Positions 23,315 through 32,579 of a stretch of 53,424 bases of DNA are shown here, in pieces; the stretch's first letter is position 1; every line of letters starts with the position of its first letter. Source of the DNA: Waddliaceae bacterium (GTDB taxonomy: Bacteria; Chlamydiota; Chlamydiia; Chlamydiales; GCA-2709385); assembly GCA_002709385.1 (NCBI GenBank), contig PAQS01000032.1, positions 1-53,424 of the forward strand. Reading direction: 5' to 3'. Below the pieces are notes generated by a model, which was not told the DNA's origin, ran no database searches, and saw only the letters and a program-made list of their open reading frames with translations. Made by a program: the position numbers and the translations under genes.

Positions 23315-24898
23315 GGCTTTTTTATTTCGTCTTTTTAGTACAGCATCGGCTTTTTTATCCATAGCTTCCATAAAAGCCTGTCTTTTGCCTTTTCCGAAGT
23401 AGGATAATCCTCCTAGGTAAAAGAAAGAAGAATTTAAAAAATCTAAGGTATTTCCCTTTAATTTTTTAAAAAAAGGCTTAGGTGTATTTTCCGTAAGTTT
23501 TCGGTATTCTCCATTTATTTTGAATTCTTTTCTGAAATTCTCAATCACTTTATTCGTCATATAAGCTTTAAACAGGTTATATAGATCATTACCCAATACT
23601 CCGTGTAACCAAGAAGAAACTGATTTATACCAGCAGGTACCAAAGCGTTGTTCTTTGTAACAGCGTCCTCTTTCAAGGTTTTTTCCTTTGTATAGGCGTA
23701 GATGAATCAATTTATAGACTTGAGACATTGTGATGGGAAGCAAACCGTTTGAAGAGGAGATGAGAAGATAAAGCAAAGTAGGAGAAAGATCTTCTAGAGT
23801 AAGTGAACGATAAATTTTAGATTGGTATCTGTGTTGAGGAAGTGAAAATCCATTTATTTTCCACGCAGTGTCGTGTCTTTCTAAACCTATACCTGTATTG
23901 ATAATAGAAAAAGAAAAAAGATTATTTTCGTGTTTTTCTATCTCATACAAAACGGCGTGTCCTTTACCGTTTTTTCCTTTTCCCAATAGATAGCCACCAG
24001 GAACTAAGGTAAGTGAAGCTTGTCCTTTTTTAGAAGGAGAAGCTTGAGAAAGTTCTTTAAAAATGCGTATGGCTTCGTAAACGTTGGCTTGTGAAGCTTT
24101 ATCTAAATTTTTGTTTGCTATGTGTACCATTGATATATAATGGTGCTGAGCAGATTGTTCGGCTTTTTTTAGAATAGATATAGTTGAGTTTAGTCTTACT
24201 GTAAATGGAGAGTTACTTGGGTATTGCTTTGCAAATTCTTCTAAATAACGTAGCTGTTCATGAATACCTATGTGAGAGTTGAGACCTACATTAGAAACAT
24301 AAATATTTTCTTTTCCGAATATAGAAGCAAAAAATAAGGTTAGCTGAATCCATTCTAAGCGTTTTTTTTCCCGTTTTTGTTGTACAGGATCTAATAGAGA
24401 GAAGTTTGCGGGTAACGAGTAAAATCTTTGATTAGTTTGTGCGCTAAAGAAGGTTAAAGATTTTTTTGTAATTGTAAATCTTTGTTTTGCTAGAAAGTGA
24501 ATGATTGTATCTAAAGCTTCTAGATCTACAGTGGTTTGACAACTGGGACAAGACCAAACTTTACATGTTTTTTTATGTTTATCTATAAATTTTTTTGTTT
24601 GAGAAAGTTCGTTTTGTATACGTAAAAACTGAGGATGATGAGAAATTTTCCAAAAATCCTCTTCATTAAATAGTAGAGAAGATAATTCACTTGAAAGCCT
24701 GCTATGAAGCTTACTGTAGTATGGCCAGTGTATTTCTTTTTTTTTCGTTATTTGTTTTAGGAGAGGGATATTTTGGGTAATAGCTTCAAACCATGTATTA
24801 GCAAAGTTATTCCAAGGGCTATCTTTTTGCTGCCTTGTGTTTTCAAAAGTAGATATTATGTGCTTTGTATTGTTGTAGGCAAAAAGAGAAATCATCAT
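23291..24898 (-). CDS. Unknown 535-residue protein, possible cysteine-peptidase-like effector
   Basis: No known name. N-terminal half is helical and basic, with a CxxxxCxxC knuckle (Cys112, Cys117, Cys120: CKVWSCPSC). The central part has GKGHAVLYEIEK (His314) followed by FSFSIINTGIGL (Asn334), and further on QRFGTCWYKSVSSWL (Cys422). A conserved-looking His before a Gly-Thr-Cys-Trp helix start suggests a papain-like fold with His and Cys in permuted order. No signal peptide. Size, AT-richness and place in an accessory island fit a type III effector, which is inference. Start at ATG 24898 has no strong ribosome binding site; the ATG right after it is possible too. Confidence 0.65.
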   Translation of the reverse strand: MMISLFAYNNTKHIISTFENTRQQKDSPWNNFANTWFEAITQNIPLLKQITKKKEIHWPYYSKLHSRLSSELSSLLFNEEDFWKISHHPQFLRIQNELSQTKKFIDKHKKTCKVWSCPSCQTTVDLEALDTIIHFLAKQRFTITKKSLTFFSAQTNQRFYSLPANFSLLDPVQQKREKKRLEWIQLTLFFASIFGKENIYVSNVGLNSHIGIHEQLRYLEEFAKQYPSNSPFTVRLNSTISILKKAEQSAQHHYISMVHIANKNLDKASQANVYEAIRIFKELSQASPSKKGQASLTLVPGGYLLGKGKNGKGHAVLYEIEKHENNLFSFSIINTGIGLERHDTAWKINGFSLPQHRYQSKIYRSLTLEDLSPTLLYLLISSSNGLLPITMSQVYKLIHLRLYKGKNLERGRCYKEQRFGTCWYKSVSSWLHGVLGNDLYNLFKAYMTNKVIENFRKEFKINGEYRKLTENTPKPFFKKLKGNTLDFLNSSFFYLGGLSYFGKGKRQAFMEAMDKKADAVLKRRNKKALVDVAHQ

Positions 24899-24974
24899 TT
24901 TAGTTTAAGTGTAAATTAAAATTCTGCGTTATATAAAATGGGGGAATTGCCGTCAAATTAAAAAATGATGATTT

Positions 24975-24999
24975 AGGGATAGCTCTCGAAGATATCCCT
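24975..24999. terminator. Hairpin terminator downstream of the paralogue triplet
   Basis: AGGGATA (24975-24981) pairs with TATCCCT (24993-24999). On the plus strand CTTTTTG follows at once; on the minus strand a T-run appears several bases later. It probably ends the minus-strand transcript of the three paralogues. Confidence 0.5.
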
Positions 25000-25009
25000 C
25001 TTTTTGTAT

Positions 25010-25366
25010 TTATCCGTACTTTTGGTATGCAACAATATTGTATAGAGGTAAAAAGTACAGAGCGTTAGTGAGAATGCCTGGTTTTGGACTACGGTCTTCA
25101 GCAGGTCTACGTAGAACAGTATCAGCTACGTGACTGACTAAATTTTTCACACCTACTCCCATAACATATACAGAAACAATAGAACCAGCTCCAAGTAGTA
25201 CAGTGATTGTCGAAAGTGTTCTTGGAATTGAATATGAATGATCGTTATTGATGTAAGTATCTCCCAGGTCTTTAGTTTTTGAGTCTTCTTGCGAAAGGGC
25301 TGGGTGATCGTCTGTGTGGTTTTGCTTAATTGTAGAAGATTCTACTTGCTTGTTTTCAAGTTTCAT
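25010..25366 (-). CDS. Small hydrophobic paralogue A of a tandem family
   Basis: 118 residues from ATG 25366, with AAGGAG eight bases before it; a longer frame from 25456 would run into the neighbour. Polar N-terminus, hydrophobic stretch TITVLLGAGSIVSVYVMGVG, then the family core GVGVKNLVSHVADTVL, ED-SPKP, and N-LYFLPLYNIVAY. It is clearly related to the genes at 25390-25755 and 25932-26300. No known family is recognised. Membrane or inclusion-membrane location is likely from the hydrophobic segments. Confidence 0.75.
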   Translation of the reverse strand: MKLENKQVESSTIKQNHTDDHPALSQEDSKTKDLGDTYINNDHSYSIPRTLSTITVLLGAGSIVSVYVMGVGVKNLVSHVADTVLRRPAEDRSPKPGILTNALYFLPLYNIVAYQKYG

Positions 25367-25389
25367 GGATATTCTCCTTGCGTTAGCTT

Positions 25390-25755
25390 TTAACAACGAT
25401 GGCCTTGATAATGGAAAAATGCAGCGATATTGACTCCTGGTATAAAGTAAAGACAATTTTGTAGGAGGTTCGGTTTTCTACTACGTTCTTCGACAGGTTT
25501 AGAAAGAACGATATCAGCGACATTATCAACGATATTAACCACTCCCATTCCCATGAAAAATATAGAGCTAGCAGCAGTGTATGCAATGAATTCAAGACCT
25601 TCTCTTATCTTACTTTTTTCTGTAGAAGACTCCATGGAGCTGATGTATTCATGAGCTAATTTTGTGCTTTTCAAATCTTCTTCTGAAAGAGAGGTTTTCT
25701 TTGAAATGCTAAGCTCTGGGCTAGAGTTACTTCTGCTAATGTTTTCAGTCTTCAT
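25390..25755 (-). CDS. Small hydrophobic paralogue B of a tandem family
   Basis: 121 residues, AAGGAG before ATG 25755. The core reads GMGVVNIVDNVADIVLSKPVEERSRKP followed by N-LYFIPGVNIAAF, aligning without gaps to paralogues A and C. The N-terminus is Ser-rich and diverged, which suggests that the C-terminal 70 residues are the functional part. It ends in HRC. Family unknown; transcribed with A, 23 bp apart. Confidence 0.75.
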   Translation of the reverse strand: MKTENISRSNSSPELSISKKTSLSEEDLKSTKLAHEYISSMESSTEKSKIREGLEFIAYTAASSIFFMGMGVVNIVDNVADIVLSKPVEERSRKPNLLQNCLYFIPGVNIAAFFHYQGHRC

Positions 25756-25886
25756 ATGAGTTCTCCTTATTTAGGGTGAAAAGAAAAAATAAACAAAAGA
25801 TTATGTATATGTTTTATTTTTGTCTATCCGTTCCTAGAAAATATTATGGAGTAGAAATATGGTAATAAGAGGGGATGGAAAGTGGT

Positions 25887-25923
25887 AGATATGCTTTCAA
25901 TAGCTTACATGGAAAGCATATCT
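25887..25923. terminator. Hairpin between paralogues C and B
   Basis: A perfect 12-bp stem (AGATATGCTTTC 25887-25898, GAAAGCATATCT 25912-25923) immediately follows the stop of paralogue C. No T-tail follows on the minus strand, so termination may be partial. Confidence 0.5.
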
Positions 25924-25931
25924 GGAATCGT

Positions 25932-26300
25932 TTATGGATTACCGTGTTGTGCCTCATAGCTTTGGCGTACCATAAGATTGATTCCCGGTATAAAGTATCC
26001 GATATTTGTGATAAAATCTGGTTTTGGACTGCAATCTTCAGCTGCCCTAAATAAAACTGTATCGGCTATATGGCTTAACAAATTTTTGACCCCTAATCCT
26101 CCAACATATATCGAACTAACGGAAGCTGCTCCAACTACAGCAAAGAATGTTTGAATTTTTCCTGGGTAAATAGATAAATTTTCATTATTCAAGTAAATAT
26201 CTCCTAGTTCTTTAGTTGTTGAATCTTTGTCGAAATGTGTAGTATCTGTTCCGTTATATTCCGCGTTGGAAGCAAATCCATCAGTTTCTCGAATTTCCAT
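25932..26300 (-). CDS. Small hydrophobic paralogue C of a tandem family
   Basis: 122 residues. The core GLGVKNLLSHIADTVLFRAAEDCSPKP and N-GYFIPGINLMV is closest to paralogue A, including the shared TKELGDIYLNN (A: TKDLGDTYINN) in the N-terminal part. A hydrophobic stretch (FFAVVGAASVSSIYVGG) precedes the core. It is separated from B by a hairpin and about 175 bp, so it may have its own promoter for B and A downstream. Confidence 0.75.
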   Translation of the reverse strand: MEIRETDGFASNAEYNGTDTTHFDKDSTTKELGDIYLNNENLSIYPGKIQTFFAVVGAASVSSIYVGGLGVKNLLSHIADTVLFRAAEDCSPKPDFITNIGYFIPGINLMVRQSYEAQHGNP

Positions 26301-26346
26301 ATCTATTCTCTTTAGTATATTGCTTGAAAAATGATGAGTTCAGTCG

Positions 26347-26369
26347 AGGCTCTTCAAATAGAAGAGCCT
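26347..26369. terminator. Hairpin downstream of pepN
   Basis: AGGCTCTTC (26347-26355) and GAAGAGCCT (26361-26369) form a perfect 9-bp stem that can be extended with a mismatch to CAGT/ACTG at the base. It follows the pepN stop; a T-rich stretch comes about ten bases later on the minus strand. Confidence 0.55.
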
Positions 26370-26382
26370 TGAACTGTAAGAT

Positions 26383-29364
26383 TTAAGATTCTTTAATGGT
26401 GTTAGCGATAATTTCATAAACGGTTTCGCTGAGACCTTCCGTATTGAGAACACGGTCTAAGTGCTGCTTCATGAGCTGTTTTTGTTCTTCATTAAGCTGT
26501 GGGTATTTTTTGAATACAGTACTTAATCTTGCTGCTAAATGAGAATTAAAGCGATCGATCTCAATAATTTTATCAGCAATCCAAGCGTAGCCATCACCAG
26601 TCTTAGAATGGAAGCACGCTAGGTTCGCAGCAAATGCAAAGTAAAGAGAGCGTGCTTTATTTGGGTTTGTTTGATCAAAAGCAGGGTTTTTCTCAAGCTT
26701 TTTAAGGTCGTCTAAGACATTGAGGCGAGGTGAAGTTGATTGCGCAGAAAACCATAATTCCATGGCTTCTGGACTATTTTTAAAAGCCTCTTGATAGCTT
26801 TTAAGAGCTTTATCTTTAGCTTCACTTTCTCTTCTACATAACAAAGATAAAGCAGAGTAACGATCGCTCATATTTTCTGCTTCAAAGAATTGTTTTTCTA
26901 TGAGGTTCTGGTAGCGATCATCTGTAAAGCTTGCAAGATAGCCAAGCAAAACATTTTTCAAAGAACGTTTACCTCTTGATTCAGCAGAGATGTCCTTTCC
27001 TTTTGATGATGCATGTAAACTCTCATATTGTTCTAAGAGAGTACTTTCACATTTCTCTGCAAAAGCACGTATCAGACGATTCTTCTGTTCATAAGCTTTA
27101 GAAAAATCAAAATTTTTCGTGTTTTCTGTAATACTAGCTACTGTAGGTAGAGAAAGAGTGACTGCTTTATAAGAATTTTCTAAAGAAGAGTTCTCTAGAA
27201 CTTGCTCAAAAGCAGATAATATATGATCTAAATTTTCACAGGCTTCTTTATGATTCGTATCTTCCATCCACTGAGCTAGGATTTGTTGGGCCATACGCTG
27301 ACCAGAATCATAACGATTAAACCCATCGCTATCGTGAGCCAATAAAACAGCTAATTCATCTATAGAGTATTCATAGTGAAGATTAACTGGAGCAGAAAAT
27401 GACCGTAGAAGAGAAGGAATAGGTTTGCTCTTTACATTGGTAAAAACAAATGTTTCTTCTGCTTCTTTTACGATTAGTGTACTTTCGCGAACAGGTAAGC
27501 CATGAGAATCTTTTAGCTCCATTTGCTCTCCTTCTTTGGAGAAAAAAGCTACGCTTAATGGAATAAGAAAAGGTTTTTTATCTTTCGTTTCCTTTGTGGG
27601 ACGGCAAGACTGTTTTACATGTAATTTTAGTTCTTCCTTTTCTTGCTCGAAATCCATAGTGACTTCTACTTGAGGGGTTCCTGCTTGGTGTACCCAATTG
27701 CGGAACTGACTCAAATCTACTTTAGTATTTGCAAGTTCCATACAGGATATAAAATCTTCTAGCGTTGCAGATTTACCATCGAATTGGTCAAAATATTGAT
27801 CAGTTCCTCTTCTAAAACCCTCTACGCCGAGAATTTTTTGTAGCATGCGATAAATTTCTGCACCTTTTCGATACACTGTAGCTGTATAAAAATTGCTGAT
27901 ATTTACATAAGAATCGGGTTGGATAGGGTGAGCATTGCCTCCTGCATCTTCAATGAATTGAATATTACGCAAATAATTCACGTCATTGATACGTTTTACA
28001 TCTCGTGAATTATGATCAGAGAAAAACTCTTGGTCTCTAAACTTGGTTAATCCTTCTTTCAGACAAAGTTGAAACCAATCGCGACAAGTGACTCGGTTAC
28101 CTGTCCAATTATGAAAGTACTCATGTCCTACAACCTGTTGTACACCTTCTATACTAGAGTCTGTAGTTAGATTTGGGTCTGCAAGAAAACGTCCGCTATT
28201 AAAAACTAAGAGACCTTTATTCTCCATGGCACCAGCATTGAAATCATTGATTCCTACCATATTAAGAATATCTAAGTCATACTCACGGCCATATTTCTCT
28301 TCATCCCATTTCATTGCTTCTTTAAGTGAATTGAGAGCGAACTGCACTTGATTTTCATTTCCTTGTTCTACAAATGCTCTTAAAGTAACTTTTCGTCCGC
28401 TTTTTGTAGTAAAGTGATCTTCTTTAGAAGCTAAATTTCCTGCAATGATAGCAAAAAGATAGCTTGGTTTAGGAAACGGATCCTCAAAACTTACAGAATG
28501 TCTTCCACCATCTATTTTAGAACGAGCAATTTCATTTCCGTTAGACAAAAGAACAGGGCATTTTTTTTCATCTGCAATGATAGTACAACGATAACGACTG
28601 ATGACATCTGGCCGGTCGAGAGAATAAGCGATACGGCGAAAACCCTCAGATTCACATTGTGTACAATAAATACCTCTAGACTGGTACAAGCCACTCAAAC
28701 TCTTATTTTTTTCTGGATAGGTACGAGAGGAAATACAAAGTTTGAATTCTTGATCTGAAGGTACGTTCAAGATTATTAGTTGATCGCCATCCACAGAGTA
28801 TTCAAAAGGTGCAAGAGAACGACCATTTAAGGTAATTCCAAGAAGAAAAATTTCTTTACCATCAAGAACTAAAGGTTCCGCTTTATCTGTATTAGGTTTG
28901 ATTGTGTATTCTGCACTTACGTCTGTAAATCCATCTTGAATATCTATAGTCAATTGAGTGTCTGGAATTAAATACGCGGGAGCTTTGTAGTCAGATAAGT
29001 AGGTTTTTTGCGGTTCTTCTGAAGCACATTTGAAAGAGTTTGGACTGTTAAAAGACAATGCATCCCAGTGTTTAGAAGCATTTTGGAAGATCTGTTCAAG
29101 ATGAGAATTATTGTTTGTATTTACTTGACAGTGAGAAAGAAGCTTTTTTCCTTGTTCATAGTCACAATCGAATAAATTGTTTCTAATGATCGAAATAGAA
29201 TGTGTTAGTTTCCACAAGACAGTTCCTATTAGGCTGTTATCTAATTTAGATATATCCCACTGATACCAACGAGTTTTTCCATTTCCGTGGTATAGAACAT
29301 CTAATTTCTCAGCAAGATGCTCTGAAAAAAGGGAAGGAGAGTTTGAAGTCACTTGAGTATTCAT
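26383..29364 (-). CDS. pepN: Aminopeptidase N (M1 family)
   Basis: 993 residues from ATG 29364, preceded by AGGAT; an ATG at 29388 adds eight residues. The exopeptidase motif GAMENKG (about 378) and the zinc site HEYFHNW (His414) with the downstream Glu in LKEGLT are intact. Recognisable PepN begins about residue 120 (LSDYKAPAYLIPDTQLTIDI). The 120 residues before it are an extra domain, rich in Asn and polar residues, with no match I can name. E. coli PepN is about 870 residues. The enzyme removes N-terminal residues from peptides in the cytoplasm. Confidence 0.93.
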   Translation of the reverse strand: MNTQVTSNSPSLFSEHLAEKLDVLYHGNGKTRWYQWDISKLDNSLIGTVLWKLTHSISIIRNNLFDCDYEQGKKLLSHCQVNTNNNSHLEQIFQNASKHWDALSFNSPNSFKCASEEPQKTYLSDYKAPAYLIPDTQLTIDIQDGFTDVSAEYTIKPNTDKAEPLVLDGKEIFLLGITLNGRSLAPFEYSVDGDQLIILNVPSDQEFKLCISSRTYPEKNKSLSGLYQSRGIYCTQCESEGFRRIAYSLDRPDVISRYRCTIIADEKKCPVLLSNGNEIARSKIDGGRHSVSFEDPFPKPSYLFAIIAGNLASKEDHFTTKSGRKVTLRAFVEQGNENQVQFALNSLKEAMKWDEEKYGREYDLDILNMVGINDFNAGAMENKGLLVFNSGRFLADPNLTTDSSIEGVQQVVGHEYFHNWTGNRVTCRDWFQLCLKEGLTKFRDQEFFSDHNSRDVKRINDVNYLRNIQFIEDAGGNAHPIQPDSYVNISNFYTATVYRKGAEIYRMLQKILGVEGFRRGTDQYFDQFDGKSATLEDFISCMELANTKVDLSQFRNWVHQAGTPQVEVTMDFEQEKEELKLHVKQSCRPTKETKDKKPFLIPLSVAFFSKEGEQMELKDSHGLPVRESTLIVKEAEETFVFTNVKSKPIPSLLRSFSAPVNLHYEYSIDELAVLLAHDSDGFNRYDSGQRMAQQILAQWMEDTNHKEACENLDHILSAFEQVLENSSLENSYKAVTLSLPTVASITENTKNFDFSKAYEQKNRLIRAFAEKCESTLLEQYESLHASSKGKDISAESRGKRSLKNVLLGYLASFTDDRYQNLIEKQFFEAENMSDRYSALSLLCRRESEAKDKALKSYQEAFKNSPEAMELWFSAQSTSPRLNVLDDLKKLEKNPAFDQTNPNKARSLYFAFAANLACFHSKTGDGYAWIADKIIEIDRFNSHLAARLSTVFKKYPQLNEEQKQLMKQHLDRVLNTEGLSETVYEIIANTIKES

Positions 29365-29491
29365 AGAAAAAATCCTAGGCGAAAACAAAATGATGAAAAA
29401 AATTGGAGTCTAGCAAGCGACTTGAATTGAAACAAGAGGATTCAGATTTGACTAATTGGTGAAATTTTCAATGATGACTGATTTAGAAACT

Positions 29492-29522
29492 CAACGACGC
29501 TCTTCAGAATAGAGCGTCGTTG
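29492..29522. terminator. Hairpin downstream of the M16 protease gene
   Basis: A perfect 12-bp stem (29492-29503 and 29511-29522) with a 7-base loop lies 15 bp after the stop of the rng-plsB-M16 operon. The minus-strand side has no long T-run, but stem strength and place fit transcription termination. Confidence 0.65.
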
Positions 29523-29537
29523 GAAAAGATTTTGGAC

Positions 29538-32510
29538 TTACCTTTTGATCGTTTCTTGCATTCCAGCCGGTTCAGATTTTCCTACGTAGTCACTGATTTG
29601 GCGAAGTTGCTCAATATCTTTTGCTTCTTGGTAACGAAAGTTAGCTTCTTCTTCAATGCGACCTTTAACGAGAATAGCTAATCGCTGTGTGTTGTCTCTG
29701 CCTAAAAATGCACGAGAATCTTCTATAAACTGAGAAAACGTTAAATTTTCTATAGCTTGGATTCTTTCTTCTATGCGCTTAAAGTTTGCCTCGTGCTCGA
29801 AAGCTAACTCTTGTAGAAGAGAGACCATTTCACTGGGATTTGTTGGGGTTTGTTTGAGTTCATTGAGAATACTAGCACGAATCGCTTCAAAGCGTTCTTC
29901 TGAGAATTGGTCCGTTCCTAGCTCATGTAAAAATGTTTCAAAGAAAAGCTCAAATCGAGCAAGAAGATCCCGAATATCATGAGAGTTAGAGAGAATACCA
30001 AAAAAACTGTAGAGCTGTTTTTCAATTTCTTGGCTAACGTTCCATACTTCATATGCTGTCTGCTGTTTTGTACGAAGCTCTGAAAAGAACGGTTGTTGTA
30101 TAGCTTTTCTTAAGATATCTAATGCGCCTCTCATGGTATAGCTTGCAGGACCATTCTGAAGCATAAGAAGTACTGCATTTCCTTTTCGTTCGACATTTTT
30201 TACGATGTAGTACGGACCATGACACTCAGGAAGTACAATAACTTCTCGGTCCTTATGTTCGGACTTAGGGTAAGGATCATGGTTAATAGCAGCGCTTAAG
30301 TTTTCAAATGCTCTACGTGCATTCTCGTCACTTATATTTCCGAATACAATACCCTCAATATAGGCTTTGTTAAATACGTACCGTTGGAAAAGAAGCAAGT
30401 CTTGTAAGGAAAGTTTGTCTAATGCCTCTGCTTTTTCTTTTTTAGTCACATACTTAGCAAACAAAACAGAGCGTAAAAGATCTAAGCTCTGCTTGAGAGG
30501 ATTTTCTTTATCATAGTTGCTATATTGTTGCTTCAGGGAGTCATGATAAGTTGTAAATTGTGACTCAGAAGGAGCACAATTTTGAATTTTTTCTAAAACT
30601 TGATTAAAGAAAGTTAGTGCCTTATCGCTATATCCAACGATGTGAATCGTAAATCCTTTTGAATCTGCAGTGACTTCATAGTGAAGGCCAGCTAGATTTG
30701 CAGGGTATGAAAGAGTGTTAAGTGCTTCGTTTATACTGCGTACATGCAGATCGGCAAGTACCATTTTTTCTGCATCACCACTATCAAGATAAGCTGCTTT
30801 AATACGAAAACGCATATCAACTTGCGGTATTTGAAATAGGTGATCTTGTACGAAGTATAATTGTCCGAAATCATGATCAATCAAAAGTTCCGGTGTTGGT
30901 ATCCCAGTTTCAACTTCACCTGAGTACAGTAATTCGAGAGATTTAGGCACAAATGGGTTGGGAGCCGGAATCCCAATTTCAGCTAGTTCTTGAGTATTTT
31001 CCCAAGCAGTCAATTTATCTTCAGGAATGACCTCTGTACTATATGAAATATTGTACCACTCTTCTTTCATGTCAGGTTGAATACCTGTAAGTGTGTAAGG
31101 GGCTGTAAGAATAAATTGGCAATTTTTTGCTAAGAGTTCTTGTGCAAATTTTTGTACTTCTTCAGGGGAAAAGCTTTGAGGAATCAATGTAATAAGAGGA
31201 TAAGTACTGAGTTCTTCTTCTTGTAGCTGACCTGCATGCATGGAAACTACATGAAAAGGTTCAGACCTGGATTGATAAGCATATCCAGCCTTAGCCATTG
31301 TTTGTATTTCTTCAAAGATATACTCAGGAACAAGCTGCTGTTTTAAGGGAACAATTGCTTGGAAGCAGCGTTTGATGACATGTTCAAGCTGAGCAAGACC
31401 TTTTTCTGTTAAATCAATTTGAATGCTGAATAAATAATTATCAAAACCAACTCTAGAGCCTCCGGCATAGAGGACTTCAGCAAGGTTTTCTCTTTTTAAT
31501 TGAGCAAGTAAGCTATTAGATCCTTCATGTCCTAAAATGTGAGCAAGGATTTTTCCAGGGTCACTTTCTGGCATATGTGCAAAACGCTGAGGTAGCTCCC
31601 AGCTTAGCTGTAAGCGCTTCATGTCTTTAATAGGAACAACGTAAGTAAGCTTTCCTTTACCTTCAAGGCTTAGAATTTTGCTATCTGTATGGAACTGAGA
31701 TTTTTCGTTATTCTGTATATGAGAAAACTTATCTGTAGCCAATTGCTGTAATTCATCAATGGAAAGTGGAGAAAGTAAAACCAGCTTCATTAAGTTGGAG
31801 CTGTAGTTCTCCAAGAAAAAACTTTTAAGTTTTTCTTGATCTAGCTGTGAAAGAGTATCTTTATTTCCTACTGAAAAACGAGAAAAAGGGTGTTCTGATT
31901 CGCTAAGAGCTTTACTTATGTAATGATTGCGTGTGTCGTCATTTTCATATTTTCGAGAAAATTCTTGGTCTACAGCAAGAAGTTCTCGACTCACACCACT
32001 CTCGTTAAACAAAGGATGCTTGAAGAATTCTGAAAAACGATCTAACGCTTCTTCAAAAGCAGGGTGCTGGATTTGAAACATATAGTTTGTGTGAATATGA
32101 CTAGTATATGCGTTAGACATACCCCCATTTTCTCGAATAAAACGATCATACTCAGATTCTACAGGGTATTTTTCTGTTCCTAGAAACAACATATGTTCCA
32201 GAAAATGGGCTAATCCGGGTACTTCTTTAGGGTTGTGCCAAGAACCCACTCCTACAGATAGAGCAGCTGCTGATTTTTCTACTTGTGGATCAGAAATAAG
32301 ATAGACTTCAAGAGCATTGGACAAACGCAATTTTCGTGTTTGTACTTCAGCCATACTAGGCGTAAGAATTTTCAGCCCTGATTCGTCATCAACAATAGAT
32401 GCTTGTGTTATCTCAACATCTTTTGTGCCTTCTGGATCGTCTCCGTATAAACAAATCGTGCAGAGGGAAAATGCAATGAACTTAAATAAGTAAAAAGTAG
32501 TACGGCACAT
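29538..32510 (-). CDS. M16 insulinase-family zinc protease, exported
   Basis: 990 residues from ATG 32510, with AGGGGA seven bases before. Hydrophobic N-terminus FKFIAFSLCTICLYG is a signal sequence. Zinc motif HFLEH (102-106), the inverted HxxEH of the family, lies in GLAHFLEHMLFLGTEKYP, with the distant Glu expected about 75 residues on. Size and domains match pitrilysin/insulysin, with an active half and a degenerate half. The place next to plsB and rng matches CT806. It degrades small peptides, probably in the periplasm. Confidence 0.92.
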   Translation of the reverse strand: MCRTTFYLFKFIAFSLCTICLYGDDPEGTKDVEITQASIVDDESGLKILTPSMAEVQTRKLRLSNALEVYLISDPQVEKSAAALSVGVGSWHNPKEVPGLAHFLEHMLFLGTEKYPVESEYDRFIRENGGMSNAYTSHIHTNYMFQIQHPAFEEALDRFSEFFKHPLFNESGVSRELLAVDQEFSRKYENDDTRNHYISKALSESEHPFSRFSVGNKDTLSQLDQEKLKSFFLENYSSNLMKLVLLSPLSIDELQQLATDKFSHIQNNEKSQFHTDSKILSLEGKGKLTYVVPIKDMKRLQLSWELPQRFAHMPESDPGKILAHILGHEGSNSLLAQLKRENLAEVLYAGGSRVGFDNYLFSIQIDLTEKGLAQLEHVIKRCFQAIVPLKQQLVPEYIFEEIQTMAKAGYAYQSRSEPFHVVSMHAGQLQEEELSTYPLITLIPQSFSPEEVQKFAQELLAKNCQFILTAPYTLTGIQPDMKEEWYNISYSTEVIPEDKLTAWENTQELAEIGIPAPNPFVPKSLELLYSGEVETGIPTPELLIDHDFGQLYFVQDHLFQIPQVDMRFRIKAAYLDSGDAEKMVLADLHVRSINEALNTLSYPANLAGLHYEVTADSKGFTIHIVGYSDKALTFFNQVLEKIQNCAPSESQFTTYHDSLKQQYSNYDKENPLKQSLDLLRSVLFAKYVTKKEKAEALDKLSLQDLLLFQRYVFNKAYIEGIVFGNISDENARRAFENLSAAINHDPYPKSEHKDREVIVLPECHGPYYIVKNVERKGNAVLLMLQNGPASYTMRGALDILRKAIQQPFFSELRTKQQTAYEVWNVSQEIEKQLYSFFGILSNSHDIRDLLARFELFFETFLHELGTDQFSEERFEAIRASILNELKQTPTNPSEMVSLLQELAFEHEANFKRIEERIQAIENLTFSQFIEDSRAFLGRDNTQRLAILVKGRIEEEANFRYQEAKDIEQLRQISDYVGKSEPAGMQETIKR

Positions 32511-32579
32511 GAATAGTCCCCTATAAGTAATGATATATAGGCGCATACTACTAAAAAAGGTTTGAAAAGAACAGAAATA

